Shown here piece by piece: positions 51,057 through 64,000 of a DNA stretch of 64,000 nt. The DNA lies in assembly GCA_016801845.1 (NCBI GenBank), contig CM028917.1, forward strand, positions 6,351,001-6,415,000. Direction: 5' to 3'. Position 1 is the first letter of the stretch. Every line of letters begins with the position of its first letter. This DNA comes from Polydactylus sextarius (taxonomy: Eukaryota; Chordata; Actinopteri; Polynemidae). Below the pieces are notes generated by a model. The model was not told where the DNA came from. It did not search any database and saw only the letters and a list, made by a program, of their open reading frames with translations. A program made the translations under genes and the position numbers.

Positions 51057-53880
51057 GGGTTAGACATCCTCACTGCCTCACTGGGCGTTCCTGTTAGAAA
51101 CCTGACATTTACACTCTGAGAAGGATGCACCATCTTGCACATCAAAGCTGCGGCTTTCTCTCACTCTGTCTCCCACATTTTCTGTTACCTTTAGCACCAC
51201 ATGTTCTATTTTGAGTCTCATTTTTCCCCTAAACCAACTCAGTCAGGTCTGCTCTTGTCTTGCAATCGATTTTGTCTGTATCCTCTAATCTGTGTTTTCC
51301 AAAACCTTGTGTACTTCTGTCATTTTCTATAACTTCCTCCTCTCGGTTTACCAAACAGGGCAACTTATGTTTAGTGATCCTAGAGCCTTTAGAGCCTCAA
51401 CCTTCCTATTGAAATACAATAAATAACATTAATTACAGAAATCCAAAAAGCGAACTGATGCTCAATAAACCCAGTGCACGTTATAGATTTCATTATAGGA
51501 TTCTGGAGTGGATGTTGGTGGTTGGGGTTCAGGTTCTGTGCAAAATATAACAAGGCTGTTCTGTTGAGCTCTGTAAATGATGGCTAAAGGACATTTTGTG
51601 TCATGTTTTGTCAATATAATATTGTCATATCAATTTGAATTTTTGGATCCAAGTAATGAGTAGATACATTTTCACAATAACAATAACTGTAACATTTGTG
51701 ATTTTATGGCAGTGATCCCTCAAAGCCATGCTGATGACTAACAATGAATGTAGTACAGATGATAGATGGATGGATAAAAGTATAAATAAAAAAGTACATC
51801 CAATCCCAACTTCTGGTTGTGTCACTGGTTAGTTGCTTTGAATCAAAGCCAATACTATTAACAACTAACAACTACTAACAATAGTATTTTGTCTCTATCT
51901 ACCGACAACGAAGGAGAAACTGTCAATATTTATCAATGAATGTTAAAGGATTTCCACATTTGGGTCATAGAACCAAACCCTGATCAGACTGATTAAACTC
52001 ACTGTAGAAAACATCTCATTTTCCAGTCGCACTCTGTAGACTCGATTAAAATTTAACAACCTCTTCAACTACCAAGGTGTACCGATAAAATATTTAATGA
52101 ATTTGATGCTTCAGGAATCAATATGCAAAGTTATGCCCGTCCAACCGCAAAGACTCCATTGCCGCCATCGTTTGTGTTTTTGATAATTATGTGAGTATAG
52201 TGGCAGGGTAATTTACTGCTGGGTAATTGACCTGCACAATAATCAGAGATGCATAGCGACTAGAACACTAATTTATGCATCCACACACACACTGGCACAC
52301 AGAGATTCAGTGATTCTCTATAGAGTTGGTGCAGCCAGCCTGGTTTATGAGCTATATTGGGAGTCAGATTTGAGAGTCCCTCTCCTGAATTGGACGCTCT
52401 GATAGTTGAGGGACCGCTGACGTCAGTGTCACGCGTAAGCAAATGTGTGTAGCACGTGTGTGTGTGTTAAATGTGAGTGTGACTGATTACATTTCCCTAA
52501 TGGACTGTTCAACAACCCCTGTCCTGAACAGCAATTGTCTAATCATAGCATAGCAGCTAGCAGGCTTGTCAGGCCTTGGATCTCTGCACATGTTGAGGTG
52601 GTGTTTGTGACACTGCAAGTGTAAATGTGATACTCATCCTTAAAATAAACCAAAACCAAAACAGGAGTAGAAATATAAGGAGTGGACTGAATAGTGTTAG
52701 CATGTCCTTATAACTATCTTACCACTTAGCAAAACAATTAAGTTATGGAGTCACAAGCAAGTTAATAAATTGTTTTCAAGTTGAGTACATCCACTGTGTG
52801 GATGCTTTGGTCCTAAATAATATCAGAGTTCAAGCTAATGTTAGCAGCTCAGTCCTACTTATTTTTATATTTGGAGATGCAACATTACAACACACACACA
52901 CATTCACATGCAACACTCAACTGAATATGTTTTCTTTTTTGTGTGTGTTGAGTAAAAGTGTAGATAAGATGGGATAAGGAAGTGGGTTTAGCTGTCAATT
53001 GTTAGCATGTGTTGCTAACTAGCTAACAACTTAGAAAACACAATTTAGACTGTAGAGTTGTCACTGGCTACATGAAAAACTGTGTTCATAATAAGTATGA
53101 TCCAAACAATCCAAAAATTATACTAATCAATAAAATTATCACATTTTTTAACCAATGTTAGCATGTTGTTGCTACTTATTTTTGTATTTTGAGAAGAGCG
53201 ACATGCTAACTAGCTTACTGCATAACTAGACATATAGATCGTGGGGTCATGGGCTATATAAAATCTGTTATAAATTGTTAGCCTGTCTTACTAGCTAGTG
53301 TCATATTTGATTTTTCAAGTTGCGGGGTCATGAGCTACATAACAAATTGTACTTAAGTGGACTTCATCCATTGTGTGGAAGCTGTAGTTCTAAATGAAAC
53401 TATACCACAGTTTAAAATAACATCAGCAGCCCAGTTCCACCTATTTCTTATAGTAGGGGGTAGCATTACGTTTGTTAGTCACAAGTTAGAAGAAAACATG
53501 AACAAGCATGTTATTACTGTTGCAGTGCCATTAAGTCGCACTTTCTTGACTGCAGAGCTCTTTTACATTATAACATCAGATAATGTCTCTAGACATGAGG
53601 TAAGAAATGAATGAGTGGTGGCGTTAGCTATGGGTGTCTGGGCTGAGAAAATGGTCAATTACACATGTGTTTGCTTGTTTGTCAACACACACTTGTGCTT
53701 GGTGTGGTTTGCATTATTGGTTTATTGTGTTTATTTTGTTGTATGCATGTGAATGCGTGTGTTTGTGTGTGAGTGGGGAAGGGGTTAATTCAGCGCTGGC
53801 TGTTTTCCAACAGCCTGTTTCCAGCCTGAAAAGGGGAGATAACACGGTGCTTCTCAGAAATGGGAGTAAGAGGATGACAT
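51057..53880. other. Intronic DNA, no gene found
   Basis: Scattered TTAGC/GCTAAC words from 52840 to 53320, but no ordered repeat copy. Open frames have no family resemblance. Confidence 0.55.
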
Positions 53881-54155
53881 AGAAGGGGCGCCGAAAAAAG
53901 CAACTACGATAGAAAAGGAAAGGAGGAGTTTTACGGAGAGAGACCGGGATGGAATAAGAGGATGATGGAGAGAGCGGCAAGAAAGAGAGAGGGAGTGGGG
54001 AGACGAAGGAAAAGAGAAAGAGGTGCGGGAGCTGGGAAGGAGGAAAGAGATAGTAAAATGAGGAGAGGATTAGAAAGAGGAGAAGGAGGCTGAGATGAGA
54101 CGTAGAGAGAAGATGGAGGAGGAGTGATGGTGGTGGTGTGGAGGGGGTGGGTTTC
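53881..54155 (+). repeat. Purine-rich tract
   Basis: About 270 bases, dominated by A and G on +. It is similar in style to, but shorter than, the island at 32699-33925, and produces long minus-strand pseudo-frames. Confidence 0.75.
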
Positions 54156-54412
54156 ATTGTGAGTCATACCCAGGGAGGCTGCATGCCGCTGGGGAAACAG
54201 CTCACTGAGAGTCCTAGGCTTCAAAAGGCCGTGTGGAGGTTTGAACAATGTGTACAGTGTCAGCAGGGTGAAGAGGGACAGCGAGACAAATAGAGGTCAA
54301 AGTAAAACTGGGACACTACAGCTCTCTTTCCTCGTTCCTCTCCTCTCAGCTCCTGGCGTTTTATTGCATAGGAGCAGATTTACTGCAGCAATGCAAGGCC
54401 AAACAGATCAGT

Positions 54413-54470
<58 letters not shown>

Positions 54471-55285
54471 TGCTCCGCTTTATTAACGACCCAAGGCCAA
54501 CTAGCTTAACGTGAAAGGTCATACATGTTTTTTTAATCTTACTCCATCTCTCTCTCTGTTTCACCTCCTCCTCCTCCTCACAGTCTAATGGGGAACAATC
54601 ACAATATTCCACAATAGTCAGAGCCCACGCTGCTGGGTTATAATAAAGGGACTGAGAGGAAACAAGGAGGCAGATACTGACACCAGAGTGCACAGAAATG
54701 GAGAATGTAGAAACAAGAGGTTGCAGAGAGGAGGCAGAGGGAGTGTAGAGCAGCAGAGTGAGGTGGAGGTGGTGGTGTTTATTGTTGTGCTAAAGCTCGC
54801 AGCTCTGAGTCTGTTTACTAATCCAGCGTTGGCTTATTCCCGACCATGACTGCTGCCACACTCGTGATGAATTTGTCACCTCCATCTCTCTTTCCTCTCC
54901 TCATTTACTCCACTCATCGCTTCAGGGTATTTTTCATCTCCCCCTCGTCCTGCTTTGCTCTTTGTTTGGTCTCCAATTATCTCTTCTATGCTGTTGACTA
55001 TTGTGTTTTTAATTTCCTCCCTGTCCTCTTCCCAAATTTTCCACTGACAATGCTGATGAACTATGTTTACATGCGAATGAAAAGGACCTCTTGTGGTCGC
55101 CTGAATAGTAACTGCTGTCTGTCAGAAGAGCCCGGGACAGGTAGAGCATATTTTTCATTATGTAGCCAATAATTGGACTTTACAGCAAATAAATTGAAAA
55201 AATTAAAATGGCTCGTTGCCAAAAAGCTGTACCTGTGTATTACAATAATTAAATTAGGATGTGCATGAAGAACATTATCTTGAAC
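54156..55285. other. Intronic DNA with (CA)n
   Basis: (CA)n at 54418-54469. Otherwise nothing recognised. Confidence 0.55.
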
Positions 55286-55289
55286 TGTC

Positions 55290-55620
55290 CTAATTTGAGG
55301 GATGCGTCCTTTGGAGGATCTGGTCTATAAAGGTCTGGCCAACATAGACAAGTCTCCATGGTCTACATCAAACCAGTGGTCCATAATTGAGATAGTCCAT
55401 TCCATGGAGAATTCCCTCTTAACGTCATTTACATATTTCTGTTCCCAACGCATTTATGTTACTTGCTACTCCTGTTGCCTTGCAACAATGACATTGCCTA
55501 TTTTGGCTTGGTTAAGTGCACATCCACGTCGCAGACATCACCTCCTCTGCAGTGAATCTTGGGATTACGTTGGGCTGTGAAAGATCCAACCATTGTAGCC
55601 TTCAGGAAAAGTAGTTGACG
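55290..55620 (+). repeat. Probable dispersed repeat (GATGCGTCCTTTGGAGG type)
   Basis: GAGGGATGCGTCCTTTGGAG, GGTCTGGCCAACATAGACAA and CTGCAGTGAATCTTGGGATT resemble a short fish repeat I have seen in many copies. Ends and class are uncertain. Confidence 0.4.
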
Positions 55621-55924
55621 AAACCAGCCTTTCAATTGGGACTCAGCTTGTGTGAGCATGTTCTCATGCGAGCATAAGCATTTAGCTCAAAGTGAATAGA
55701 AATATTTACAGCCTCATGTATCCATCAGCCACCAACTAAACAGCTACCGAGAGGAGTTTGTGGTTCAGTATCCTCCCAGTTTGACACCTTCTGTACCTGG
55801 TGTTCCTCTACACTCTTTTCTAGCTACTTGATCAGTTTGAGTTGACCTCCAGAAGTTCATGAACATTTGTTTTGCTGTTGTTGCACAGCCCCCAGACAAA
55901 TACTCACTCACATTTAAGGAGTAA

Positions 55925-56165
55925 CTGTGACTGAGGCTCAGTAGGTAGAGTTATCCACTAATGAGAGGGTCAGGGCTTTAGTGTAATACTGGACCCTGAA
56001 CTGCCCCTGATGGTTGCTGCATCGGCTTATAAATGTGACTAAGTTGTGAATGATGTGAGAAAAGCATCAAGTCAAGTGGAATGGACAGATGTGAACTGTG
56101 AAGTAAAGCACTTTGTGATCACAAGACTGGAAAAGCACTATATAAATACCATTTATACCATTTAC
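55925..56165 (+). repeat. tRNA-headed SINE, one copy (+)
   Basis: The head CTGAGGCTCAGTAGGTAGAG (A-box-like) is followed by GGACCCTGAACTGCCCCTGA and a GTAAAGCACTTTGTGATCAC/AAGACTGGAAAAGCACTATA tail with TAAATACCATTTA. Same family as the copies at 47985-48505. The B box is degraded. Confidence 0.75.
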
Positions 56166-56530
56166 TTACACTTCAGCTATATTTCATAGCGTAGTGGATG
56201 AATCATTGTTTTCTACATGTGTACATCCATAGAGCCCCATCAGAAAAAGCTCAGAAGGGTCTTTTGTGACTGGGGGAGGGGGTGTGTGACACACAACTTA
56301 TGTTGTTGTTTAGTTTGCAGCATGTTTTCCTGCTTCTTTCATCTTGTGTTTCCTCCAACAGTGTATACTTTACCGCTCTGTTGATGAGCTCTTCTTCCTT
56401 CCTTTTTTTGCTTTTGCTCAATGACAAACATGTGGCTCATGTGATGAAGGAAGAGTGAACATATAATGATGCCCTGTGACTATAATGTCCTCCAGGTGTT
56501 GGCATGTTTCCATTGTCTGTCTGTGTCTAC

Positions 56531-56561
<31 letters not shown>

Positions 56562-56661
56562 GTAGTTTAGTTTGTTTGCATGTGTTTGTCAAATGCAACA
56601 TATTACTAGACAACCTCATGTCTGCATGTGTCTGAGTGTGGGCTCAGAGAAAACACATACA

Positions 56662-56702
<41 letters not shown>

Positions 56703-56827
56703 TGAGTGCAGCATCGAGTGTGTGTGTGTATGTGTGTTTGTGTTATCAAAGTGGAAACTTGCCTGGAAATAACAGTTATTTGGTGGCTTTTTGGGTGAAC
56801 AGAGTGGAAACTGTGCACTGATGGGGG

Positions 56828-56863
<36 letters not shown>

Positions 56864-56955
56864 TGAGGTCATTGTCTATTCAGTGTGGTAATCACAGTGC
56901 TGCCCTTGAGGCCTGTGCTCAGAGAGAGGCCGACAGCCCGATTGTCACACTCAAC

Positions 56956-56990
<35 letters not shown>

Positions 56991-57803
56991 CAAAGCAGCA
57001 GATTTCACAGCAAAGCCTGACGAAATCAAATTAAAGCGACACGAGAAAACACTTCACAACATACACAATGTCATTCACAATGATCAGCTGAATTCAACAG
57101 CATCCTCGAATTCTTCTGTGTGGTTTCCAACATAACCTCATCTGCTAATCTGTCCTCCATCACTTCCTGTCTTGTCTTCTTCTTCTCCTCCTCCTGGGTG
57201 CCTGTTTCTATGGGAATTTGAGGCTTTACTTTTGCTGTGTTTAGTTCTGACTGAGTCTCATTCTACGCTGAAACAGAGCTGCTTAATCTGAAGATAATGA
57301 GATCCTCTCGAGCCAATGGGCAGCGGCTTAGCTGCGTTATCAACACCACTACATTTTACTCCTCGTGTGTGTCTCTGTGTGTATTTACTTACATGTGGAA
57401 ACAAATATTAAGTCAGTCCTTTTCAGAAACTAATACTTTCTGCGTGTGAATGGCTACAAGTGACATTAACCCTCACTGCCACCTCCCTGCTGACAGTTTG
57501 CCACAAATGTCACTGCTTCAGTCAAAATATTAACACACTGTCACCACACAACAAGCTGCTAACTCAATATTCGCTGTGTTGTCAGGTCCTGTGTTCATAC
57601 TGTAAACCGGGGGATGAACAGGAAATCTGAATGAATCGCCAGATTAAGGGTTTTTACACCAGTAATCCAGCTGATTGTTGTCTCCACAGTATGAACAGAT
57701 GGTGTTAATATATTAGCTAAAGCAGCACAGCAAACAAACGGCATACATAGGCACAACCACAGCAACATTTGACGCTCAAAGTTACGTACAAAACAACAGT
57801 TAT
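56166..57803. other. Intronic DNA with microsatellites
   Basis: TG/CA repeats at 56530-56562, 56664-56700, 56829-56862 and 56958-56989. No gene. Confidence 0.6.
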
Positions 57804-58248
57804 TAGGCCTGCACGATATTAGGAAACCTTGCAATATGCGATAGTCATTGAATATTGCAAAAAATGACAAAATGACGAAATGACTTGCGACAAATAAATC
57901 CTTAACTATATAGAGCTAATGCCTTTCTGATTTGGGTTTACTGCTAACATTGACCACAGACAGTGAGTAGACAATACACACACCAGGAAAAACACGAAAA
58001 AGACATAATTTCCATCGTTTTCAAACTGACACTAACTTTTTTCCAAATAACAGACTTGTTGTTATCTCAGGCACCTAGAACAATAAGACTCCATCTGACT
58101 GGCCATGTATAGACAGAGTATATGACAGACAGAGTATGAATGCATATCATATAGAAATACACTATTTATTGTGGGTGAATTAGCCTTTCGTTTTATGTAT
58201 TATTGCACATGTTGATATCTAATATATCCTACATATTGTGCAGCCCTA
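57804..58248. mobile_element. hAT-type miniature transposon (non-autonomous), ~445 bp
   Basis: The left end TTAGGCCTGCACGATATT pairs with the right end AATATGT/GTGCAGCCCTA in inverted orientation (reversed: TAGGGCTGCACAATATG). Flanking octamers ACAGTTAT (57796-57803) and ACAGGTAC (58249-58256) agree at six of eight places, as expected for a worn hAT 8-bp target duplication. No coding capacity. Confidence 0.65.
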
Positions 58249-58657
58249 ACAGGTACAACATTTTGATTTTATTCCATATAGACTCTTTAAAACATCCAAG
58301 TCAAACCACTGGTGGTAGTGGACATAGTCTTTAAAAACTCCCTGGTGTAGATGAATTCACTCTTCAGAATCTGATTAACGTTTTTTTTCCACATTTGTTC
58401 AAACTGAAGTACCTGATAATGGACAGATGTGAGGGTATTGATTGTTCCACCTGCATAGCGTCACACAGAGAGGATACATTGTATCACAAAACCATTACTA
58501 TAAGACAGTTGATTTAGTTGATTGATCCTGCAAATACGGAGCTCAGCCATGGCTGCACCAAAGCTCCAATTGAACTGTGACCTATGGATTCATATGATGA
58601 GCTGAACCCATCAATGGTTGTATTGACGGTAGAAATGTAACTTTGCATGTATCTGGT

Positions 58658-58701
<44 letters not shown>

Positions 58702-61700
58702 CATCAGTTAGATCACCAACATTTCATACACAACGTTTAACACTAAGCTAACAGCTTAGTGCTGCTTGGATCTCTGAGTGTGTGTGTGGGTACGTGCACA
58801 TCTGTGTCACAGATAATTGCTGCAAGTGTTATGCACTCTGATCCTATCATTGCAGCCAGAACCCAAAGGCAGCAGTGGACCTCTTGTTCATCTGTTTAAC
58901 TCATGTCTGTGGTGGTATTATTCTCGGGTGATGTTAAACAACACAGACAGTAAAGATAAAAGAGGCGATCACATGCTTTGTTTGTCCTGCAGCTATGTCC
59001 CACTTCACACTGAGTTCCTGCAATTAGTTTATGAAACTCAAGTGTTGGTTCAGGGAGAAATTCCCACCTGATGATGAGGGTGAGTGAAAGGTCAGCTGGT
59101 TATAGAATAATCATCCTCAGGGGACTATGAATATTCAGTCTAACTGGCAGACATGAGGATATCTCGCTTTGTATTCAGTCTGTCTTCTAACCTTTTATAT
59201 AACTTACATCTCTCTAGTTTTACTACTTTTCAACTTTGAGTTGAAATGGTTGTTATTTGCATGAAATGCAGTAGTGCAAAGAAATACCTCACTACCAGAA
59301 ACTCTATGCTGGCCCTGAAGGTCAAAAACACACCACATTTCACTAAACTCCGTGACGTTCTGATTGTGGAAAGGGATTGACAACACTTTGTGTTTGTAAT
59401 TGGACCCAACCCAAGTCAATCGATAGTTTGTTTTGCTGCTTTGCCACAGTCCTAACTGCAGTTAAAGTTACTCTAATCAATTCAGCCTGTGGTCATGAGG
59501 AAGAAAAATGGAAGAAACTGACAAAAGCTATGTTTTTTTCTTTAAAATTATGACCTTTTCTGACCTTTGGGGCCATGATAACTCAGCTAATGTTGCTCCA
59601 CTAGCAACTATTTAATGGATTGCTATGAAATTTTTTCATTCATTGTCCACAAAGGTTGAACCGCTCTTCTTTTTGTGATCTTGTAACTCTTCCTCTAGCG
59701 CCATCATCTGGTCAAAATATGTACCTGCAGGCTAACTGGTACATATAAGAGCTCATAAATAAATAACAGCTCTGTCCAAATATTCAAACTCAATATTCAA
59801 ACCATATGAATTGAACAAAAAGTTTGATGATTATGAATATGATTAATTCATCATTTAATTAATGATTAATTGTGATATAATTAGAAGCGTCATTCCACTT
59901 CCAATCAGGACTTTCAGAATAAAACCAGAGTAAAAACAAGATGTAGAGATTCTTGCGTTGGGTCTTTAACCGTGAAATGACGGGAAAATCGTGATTCTAC
60001 CTTAAAAAAAAAAATCCCACCAGGAGGGCACTTATATTACACAGGTATAAGGTTAGCTGGATACAGCTTTTAATTTTTTTGACTCAGTGTTTGGGATAGT
60101 CTGATATAGAGTTCAGGGATTGAGGAGAAGATGCTATATGAAAATATATAGCATAATGTTTTATTTCCAAGCAGCAACAACAATATGGACAATGTGTGAA
60201 GTATTAAACACAGCGGGACACTGAAGATCATATTTTACATCTATTGTTCCATAGAGAATAAAATACAGACCTCTCACTTAATTTCGACTCCGGGAAACCA
60301 GGTGAGATATGAGACTATATGATTTGGACTGGTGTCCGTAATATATCAGGCTGCTGCGAACAGGAGTGCTGTCTTGGCAGAAAATCCTCCATTCTCATCT
60401 TTGTGAATGAATTACTGAATAATGCAGGATCAGCAATACTATTCTGGGTGGTTGAGAACATACTGGCCCAGATTTACTGTCAATTATTCACCCATTTCAC
60501 ATGAAGTTTGGATTTTTTTTTTTTTTTTTTTTGGGTGACAAACATCGGGCCTCATTACAGCAGCTAATCTGAAATACTGAACATTTGGTTTGACATTTTC
60601 AAGTGTCTTCCACTAGACTGTTATCGCAATAGTTTGTGAATCCCATTTTTGGAATACATCAAGTCTATTGAATTTAAGATAATGGTTGAATACACTCTGG
60701 ATTGTTAAGTAGGCTGTTTTAATGTTTTATGGGATGTGAAGATGGGTCAGGAGGCGGAAAAGTGGCAACAAATGATTCGATTCCTATAACTGAGTATCAG
60801 AGAGAGAGAGAGAAAGAAAGAAAAAACAGCCAGACGGAGAATAAAAGTCGAGGCGGACCAAAATTAATTACGTGGGGATGATAATGAAATGAAATGATAA
60901 AATAAGAGAGTGATCGCCAGGAAAAGAGCAACTGGAAGTCAGAGGAGTCAGAGAAAGCAGTGGAAACACAGAGAGAGAGGGGACAGGCAGAGAAAGATCT
61001 TTAAACAGCAGACACATGGTCCCTATTGATCACTGAGCCATGTGACCATCCCCAGGGTGTTTTATGTTCTTCTGTAAGTCTGTCTTCGCCTTCGAGCGTG
61101 CTCTGCCTGACTGTGTGGGTGTCGTCATGCCGTCTGCGTGTCTCAGCGTGTTAAGTATACAGGGATTGGAAGTGGCGTCTGTGTCTGCACTTGGACTTCA
61201 CAGCGTTTCTCCAGGCAAACAACCTCAGATGTGAAATGGCAATCAAACTGAAACATAGAGGCTCTGAAATCCAACACATACTCGAATTAAAAGTTTTTTG
61301 TTTTGTTTTTTTAACCAAATCACATGTTACTTTACCATCAGTAGTTTATTAGTGACGTTCCTCTGCTCCAGCGGCTTTCAGCCTCAGACCAAATTGAGAC
61401 AACTTTACCCTTTTACATCACGCAGATGTTCATGTGACGTCTCAAAAGACATAAACAGGAAGTGTTGAATTGTCAGGGAGTTTGCTGATGGCTATAGCAC
61501 AAGCCGTTGTTTTAACGTGAAGAAAATGTAAAAACTAGATGTTTCTCAGCCAAGTTAAAAGAAGTGACGACATTTATACATTTAAGACTTATGAGTATTC
61601 ATTCACAATAGACATGTGAGACAAGAGTGTCTTTACCCTTATCTTCTTGAAGATGGTCCAACTGTGCATGTCATCATCGAGACAGACCCTCAAACCCTAC

Positions 61701-63549
61701 CCTCACACACAACCTAAAAAACATTTTGCACATCATGTTGTTGAGTTCAGATTTGACCTTGAGTTATGACTCTGGAAATAAGAGGGAGCGATCGGCCTGT
61801 AACGTTTTAAAGTGTCCTAATTGTCTCCATGTGTGTGACAGCTGCTGCTGCTGCTGCTCCACCTACTAACCCTGTTAGTACAAGCGATCAAAAAATGAAC
61901 AGGCCACTTATAATAACTAACTGTTCCTGTTCGTCCCTTTGTGCTTTCCCTTTAACTCAAAATAACAAAGGGTAAGTCTTCCAATGCCATGGTGCTATCC
62001 AGGACTGGGTACTGCTACTGACTGCTTGAATCAATTCGATCCTGATTCCCAATATATGATACGATGTGATATTGGTTCTTTCAGAGAAATTTCAATTTCA
62101 GTACCAGTTTTGATCGGTTATAAAAGCGATTTTCATGATTAACATGTTGCTGATTGATAGCGTTTCTGTTTGATGTCTGGTTAAATGTTTCAGAGATTTG
62201 TGATATTTCCACAATATGTTACCTCTAGTTTTCACATCTTACATATGGCTTTGCTTCTGTCCACTTCTTCTATGTCCTCATTCTTTTGAAATCCCAAATG
62301 TTTTCTGAAATCTCTCTAAAGTATCTGCCTTTAGGCCTGACGGAGTTTCTGTCATATTTTCATTTGACCTGTCAGAGACACTTCAGATACTGAAAATAGC
62401 AACATTAAAATATCAATCAAAGGATTTTTTTTCAAAGGATCAATATCAGATCTTTTAAATGAAGATTGGTATGAATCATTAACATTTATTTTTTAAACCC
62501 TTTCTTAGTGCTATCACTACCATAAGGGCCTGACTGATTAAAAGGTTGATATTAGCTTTTCCCATTAAATATATTGAGCAGATTCATGCCTCCGCTGGAC
62601 TCTCTTCAGTTAATCAACATCATTATGTCAGTATTGAGCCGAGGATATTGCGCAATTGAACAGAAGATTGCCATGAAATTTCATTAGACAAATCATCTCC
62701 AAACCATGAGAAACAAAAAACAGCCATGTTCGTGTAAAACAAAAATCAACAAGATCCAGAACAGATGCTCGTTTGTTAAGTGTGTGTGTCTGAAAAAAAA
62801 AAAGTGTTAGCCATCAGGGCCATAACCTTGATGACTGGCGAGAAAGCTGTTGCTAGGTAACCGTGCACCTCTGACTGTGGCAGTTGTAACGTCTCCACAG
62901 TTGACGGTTTTATGAGCGATGATGATCGATACATAAAAGACATATTCCAGTTTTTGTTGTTTCTAATTTATCTTTTGATGGCAACGGCGTCCGGCTTAAA
63001 GAGTTTGTCCTTCCTGTCTTTGCCTGCCGTTAATGAAGCTACACTGTGGCTTTGGAGCTCAGTCTTGACATTTTTAATGAGGGTTTTGCAGGAATATAAA
63101 CAGATGGAGACTGGAGCTCTTCAGATGTGCTCGATGCTCAGATCAACTAATAGAAGAAGATTTTAAAACAACACACACACACACATTTCTCTCATTTCCT
63201 CATCGGTGTGAGGTGTCTGTTCTGCTGTGGGAGACACACAGACGTCTCATTGTGCTGATTATTCCTGTTACGTTGACAGTAACACAGTTGTTTACAGGAG
63301 TTTCACTGCTGCTTCCAGCTGAGGGATCTGTGTTATTCTCAGGTTCATTATTGTACCGCTTTTGGATTTGTAACTACTTCTTTATGCTACAATGTAGCAG
63401 CTCCATTCAAACCTCAAAACACTCAGTTCAATTAGGACATTATCAGATATATTTGGGTTTCTTGGGTTATGTCACACTTTCGGAAATATTTAGCTTTTTA
63501 TGAATATATTTGTCTCCTTAAAACGAATAGAGAAGTTGTTCAAATCCTT
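58249..63549. other. Intronic DNA, no gene found
   Basis: (CA)n at 58661-58694. A partial dispersed repeat lies at 59560-59730 (ATTGCTATGAAATTTTTTC, CCTCTAGCGCCATCATCTGG). There is a T run at 60509-60532. A GACTGGGTACTG-type stretch at 62001-62120 may be another worn repeat. Open frames near 62912 and 63213 have no family resemblance. Confidence 0.55.
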
Positions 63550-63940
63550 AAAAACATCCTCCTCTTTGAAGTGTAAATACTTTCAGCTACAGGCTTCATT
63601 TAAGCTTTCAACAAGTCACAAGGGTTTTAGCATTTAATTTCATTTTATGCTTTTCCTCTGAGTTTATAATGTGTGTGTATGGGAACAGGTCAGAGCGAGT
63701 CACATGACCTGTGATGTCATCCACTTTAACCCTTCAGCTGTTTTTCTCTCTACATTTGTTTTTAAACTTAAACTCTTGTAGCTGTTACGTCTTTAATTTC
63801 TCAACAGTTTATATGTTGAATTGTAGATAAATTAGTTTTGTTTCACACAGTGTGACGACTTCATCAATAAGACTTATGGTTTTTAAACTGTTAGTCATTG
63901 AACAACAAGAAACGTCCTCAGTTGCCCCATAGACTCCAAT
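63550..63940 (+). repeat. Unclassified dispersed repeat, copy 2
   Basis: Inverted relative to the copy at 46646-47090. Shares TACTTTCAGCTACAG, TTCATTTAAGCTTT, GAGTTTATAATGTGTGTGTA, GAGTCACATGACCTGTGATG, TAGATAAATTAGTTTTGTTT and AATAAGACTTATGGTTTTTA, with CAACAAGAAACGTCCTCA. Ends at about ACTCCAAT (63940). Confidence 0.8.
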
Positions 63941-64000
63941 GTTAACTGACCTCTGACACTCTGGAGCAAATAGAGGAAATAGCCACTTTTAAAACTGATA

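Noticed and set aside
54846..55172. Hydrophobic 108-codon frame on +, possible membrane protein
   Set aside because: No ATG context, no homologue that I recognise, and pyrimidine-rich DNA gives hydrophobic codons by composition.

Overview
This is vertebrate nuclear DNA, almost certainly from a ray-finned (percomorph-type) fish. The genes are split by GT-AG introns and their proteins match vertebrate families closely. The non-coding DNA has very dense (CA)n/(TG)n microsatellites, Tc1-like transposons, tRNA-headed SINEs and several dispersed repeats that I recognise from percomorph genomes. There are no bacterial operons, no CRISPR array and no phage.

Layout: (1) 1-~8830, + strand: the 3' end of the spinophilin gene (ppp1r9b), six terminal coding exons (1625-3277) covering the C-terminal coiled coil, then a 3'UTR with proximal (4101) and distal (8809) poly(A) signals. 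(2) ~8830-11110: intergenic, with faint decayed coding-like stretches on the minus strand. (3) 11110-21460, - strand: a complete prpsap2 gene (PRPP synthetase-associated protein 2). It has ten coding exons giving a 357-residue protein, a non-coding first exon, and a CCAAT box upstream. It converges on ppp1r9b. (4) 21460-24500: intergenic between the divergent prpsap2 and caskin1 promoters. (5) ~24500-25475, + strand: a GC/CpG-rich leader and the first coding exon of caskin1 (CASK-interacting protein 1). (6) 25476-64000: I find no further caskin1 exon, so this looks like more than 38 kb of its first coding intron.

The intron holds a nearly intact 1644-bp Tc1-like element. Its 340-codon transposase is broken by one stop codon directly after the first catalytic Asp, and its arms have the IR/DR layout. 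The intron also holds a heavily decayed second Tc1-like element, a hAT-type miniature element, a SINE inserted in a SINE, and an inverted pair of unclassified repeats 16.5 kb apart. There is also a purine-skewed island of about 1.2 kb and many long microsatellites.

The three host genes are not a pathway. Two encode neuronal or synaptic scaffold proteins (spinophilin, caskin1) and one a regulatory subunit of nucleotide-precursor synthesis. I see no evidence of a novel multi-gene system. The points most worth a second look are the Tc1 element, the unclassified repeat pair, the homopurine run and small uORF in the caskin1 leader, and dinucleotide repeats abutting splice sites. Exon limits were set by hand from reading frame, splice dinucleotides and remembered family sequences; no search was run.
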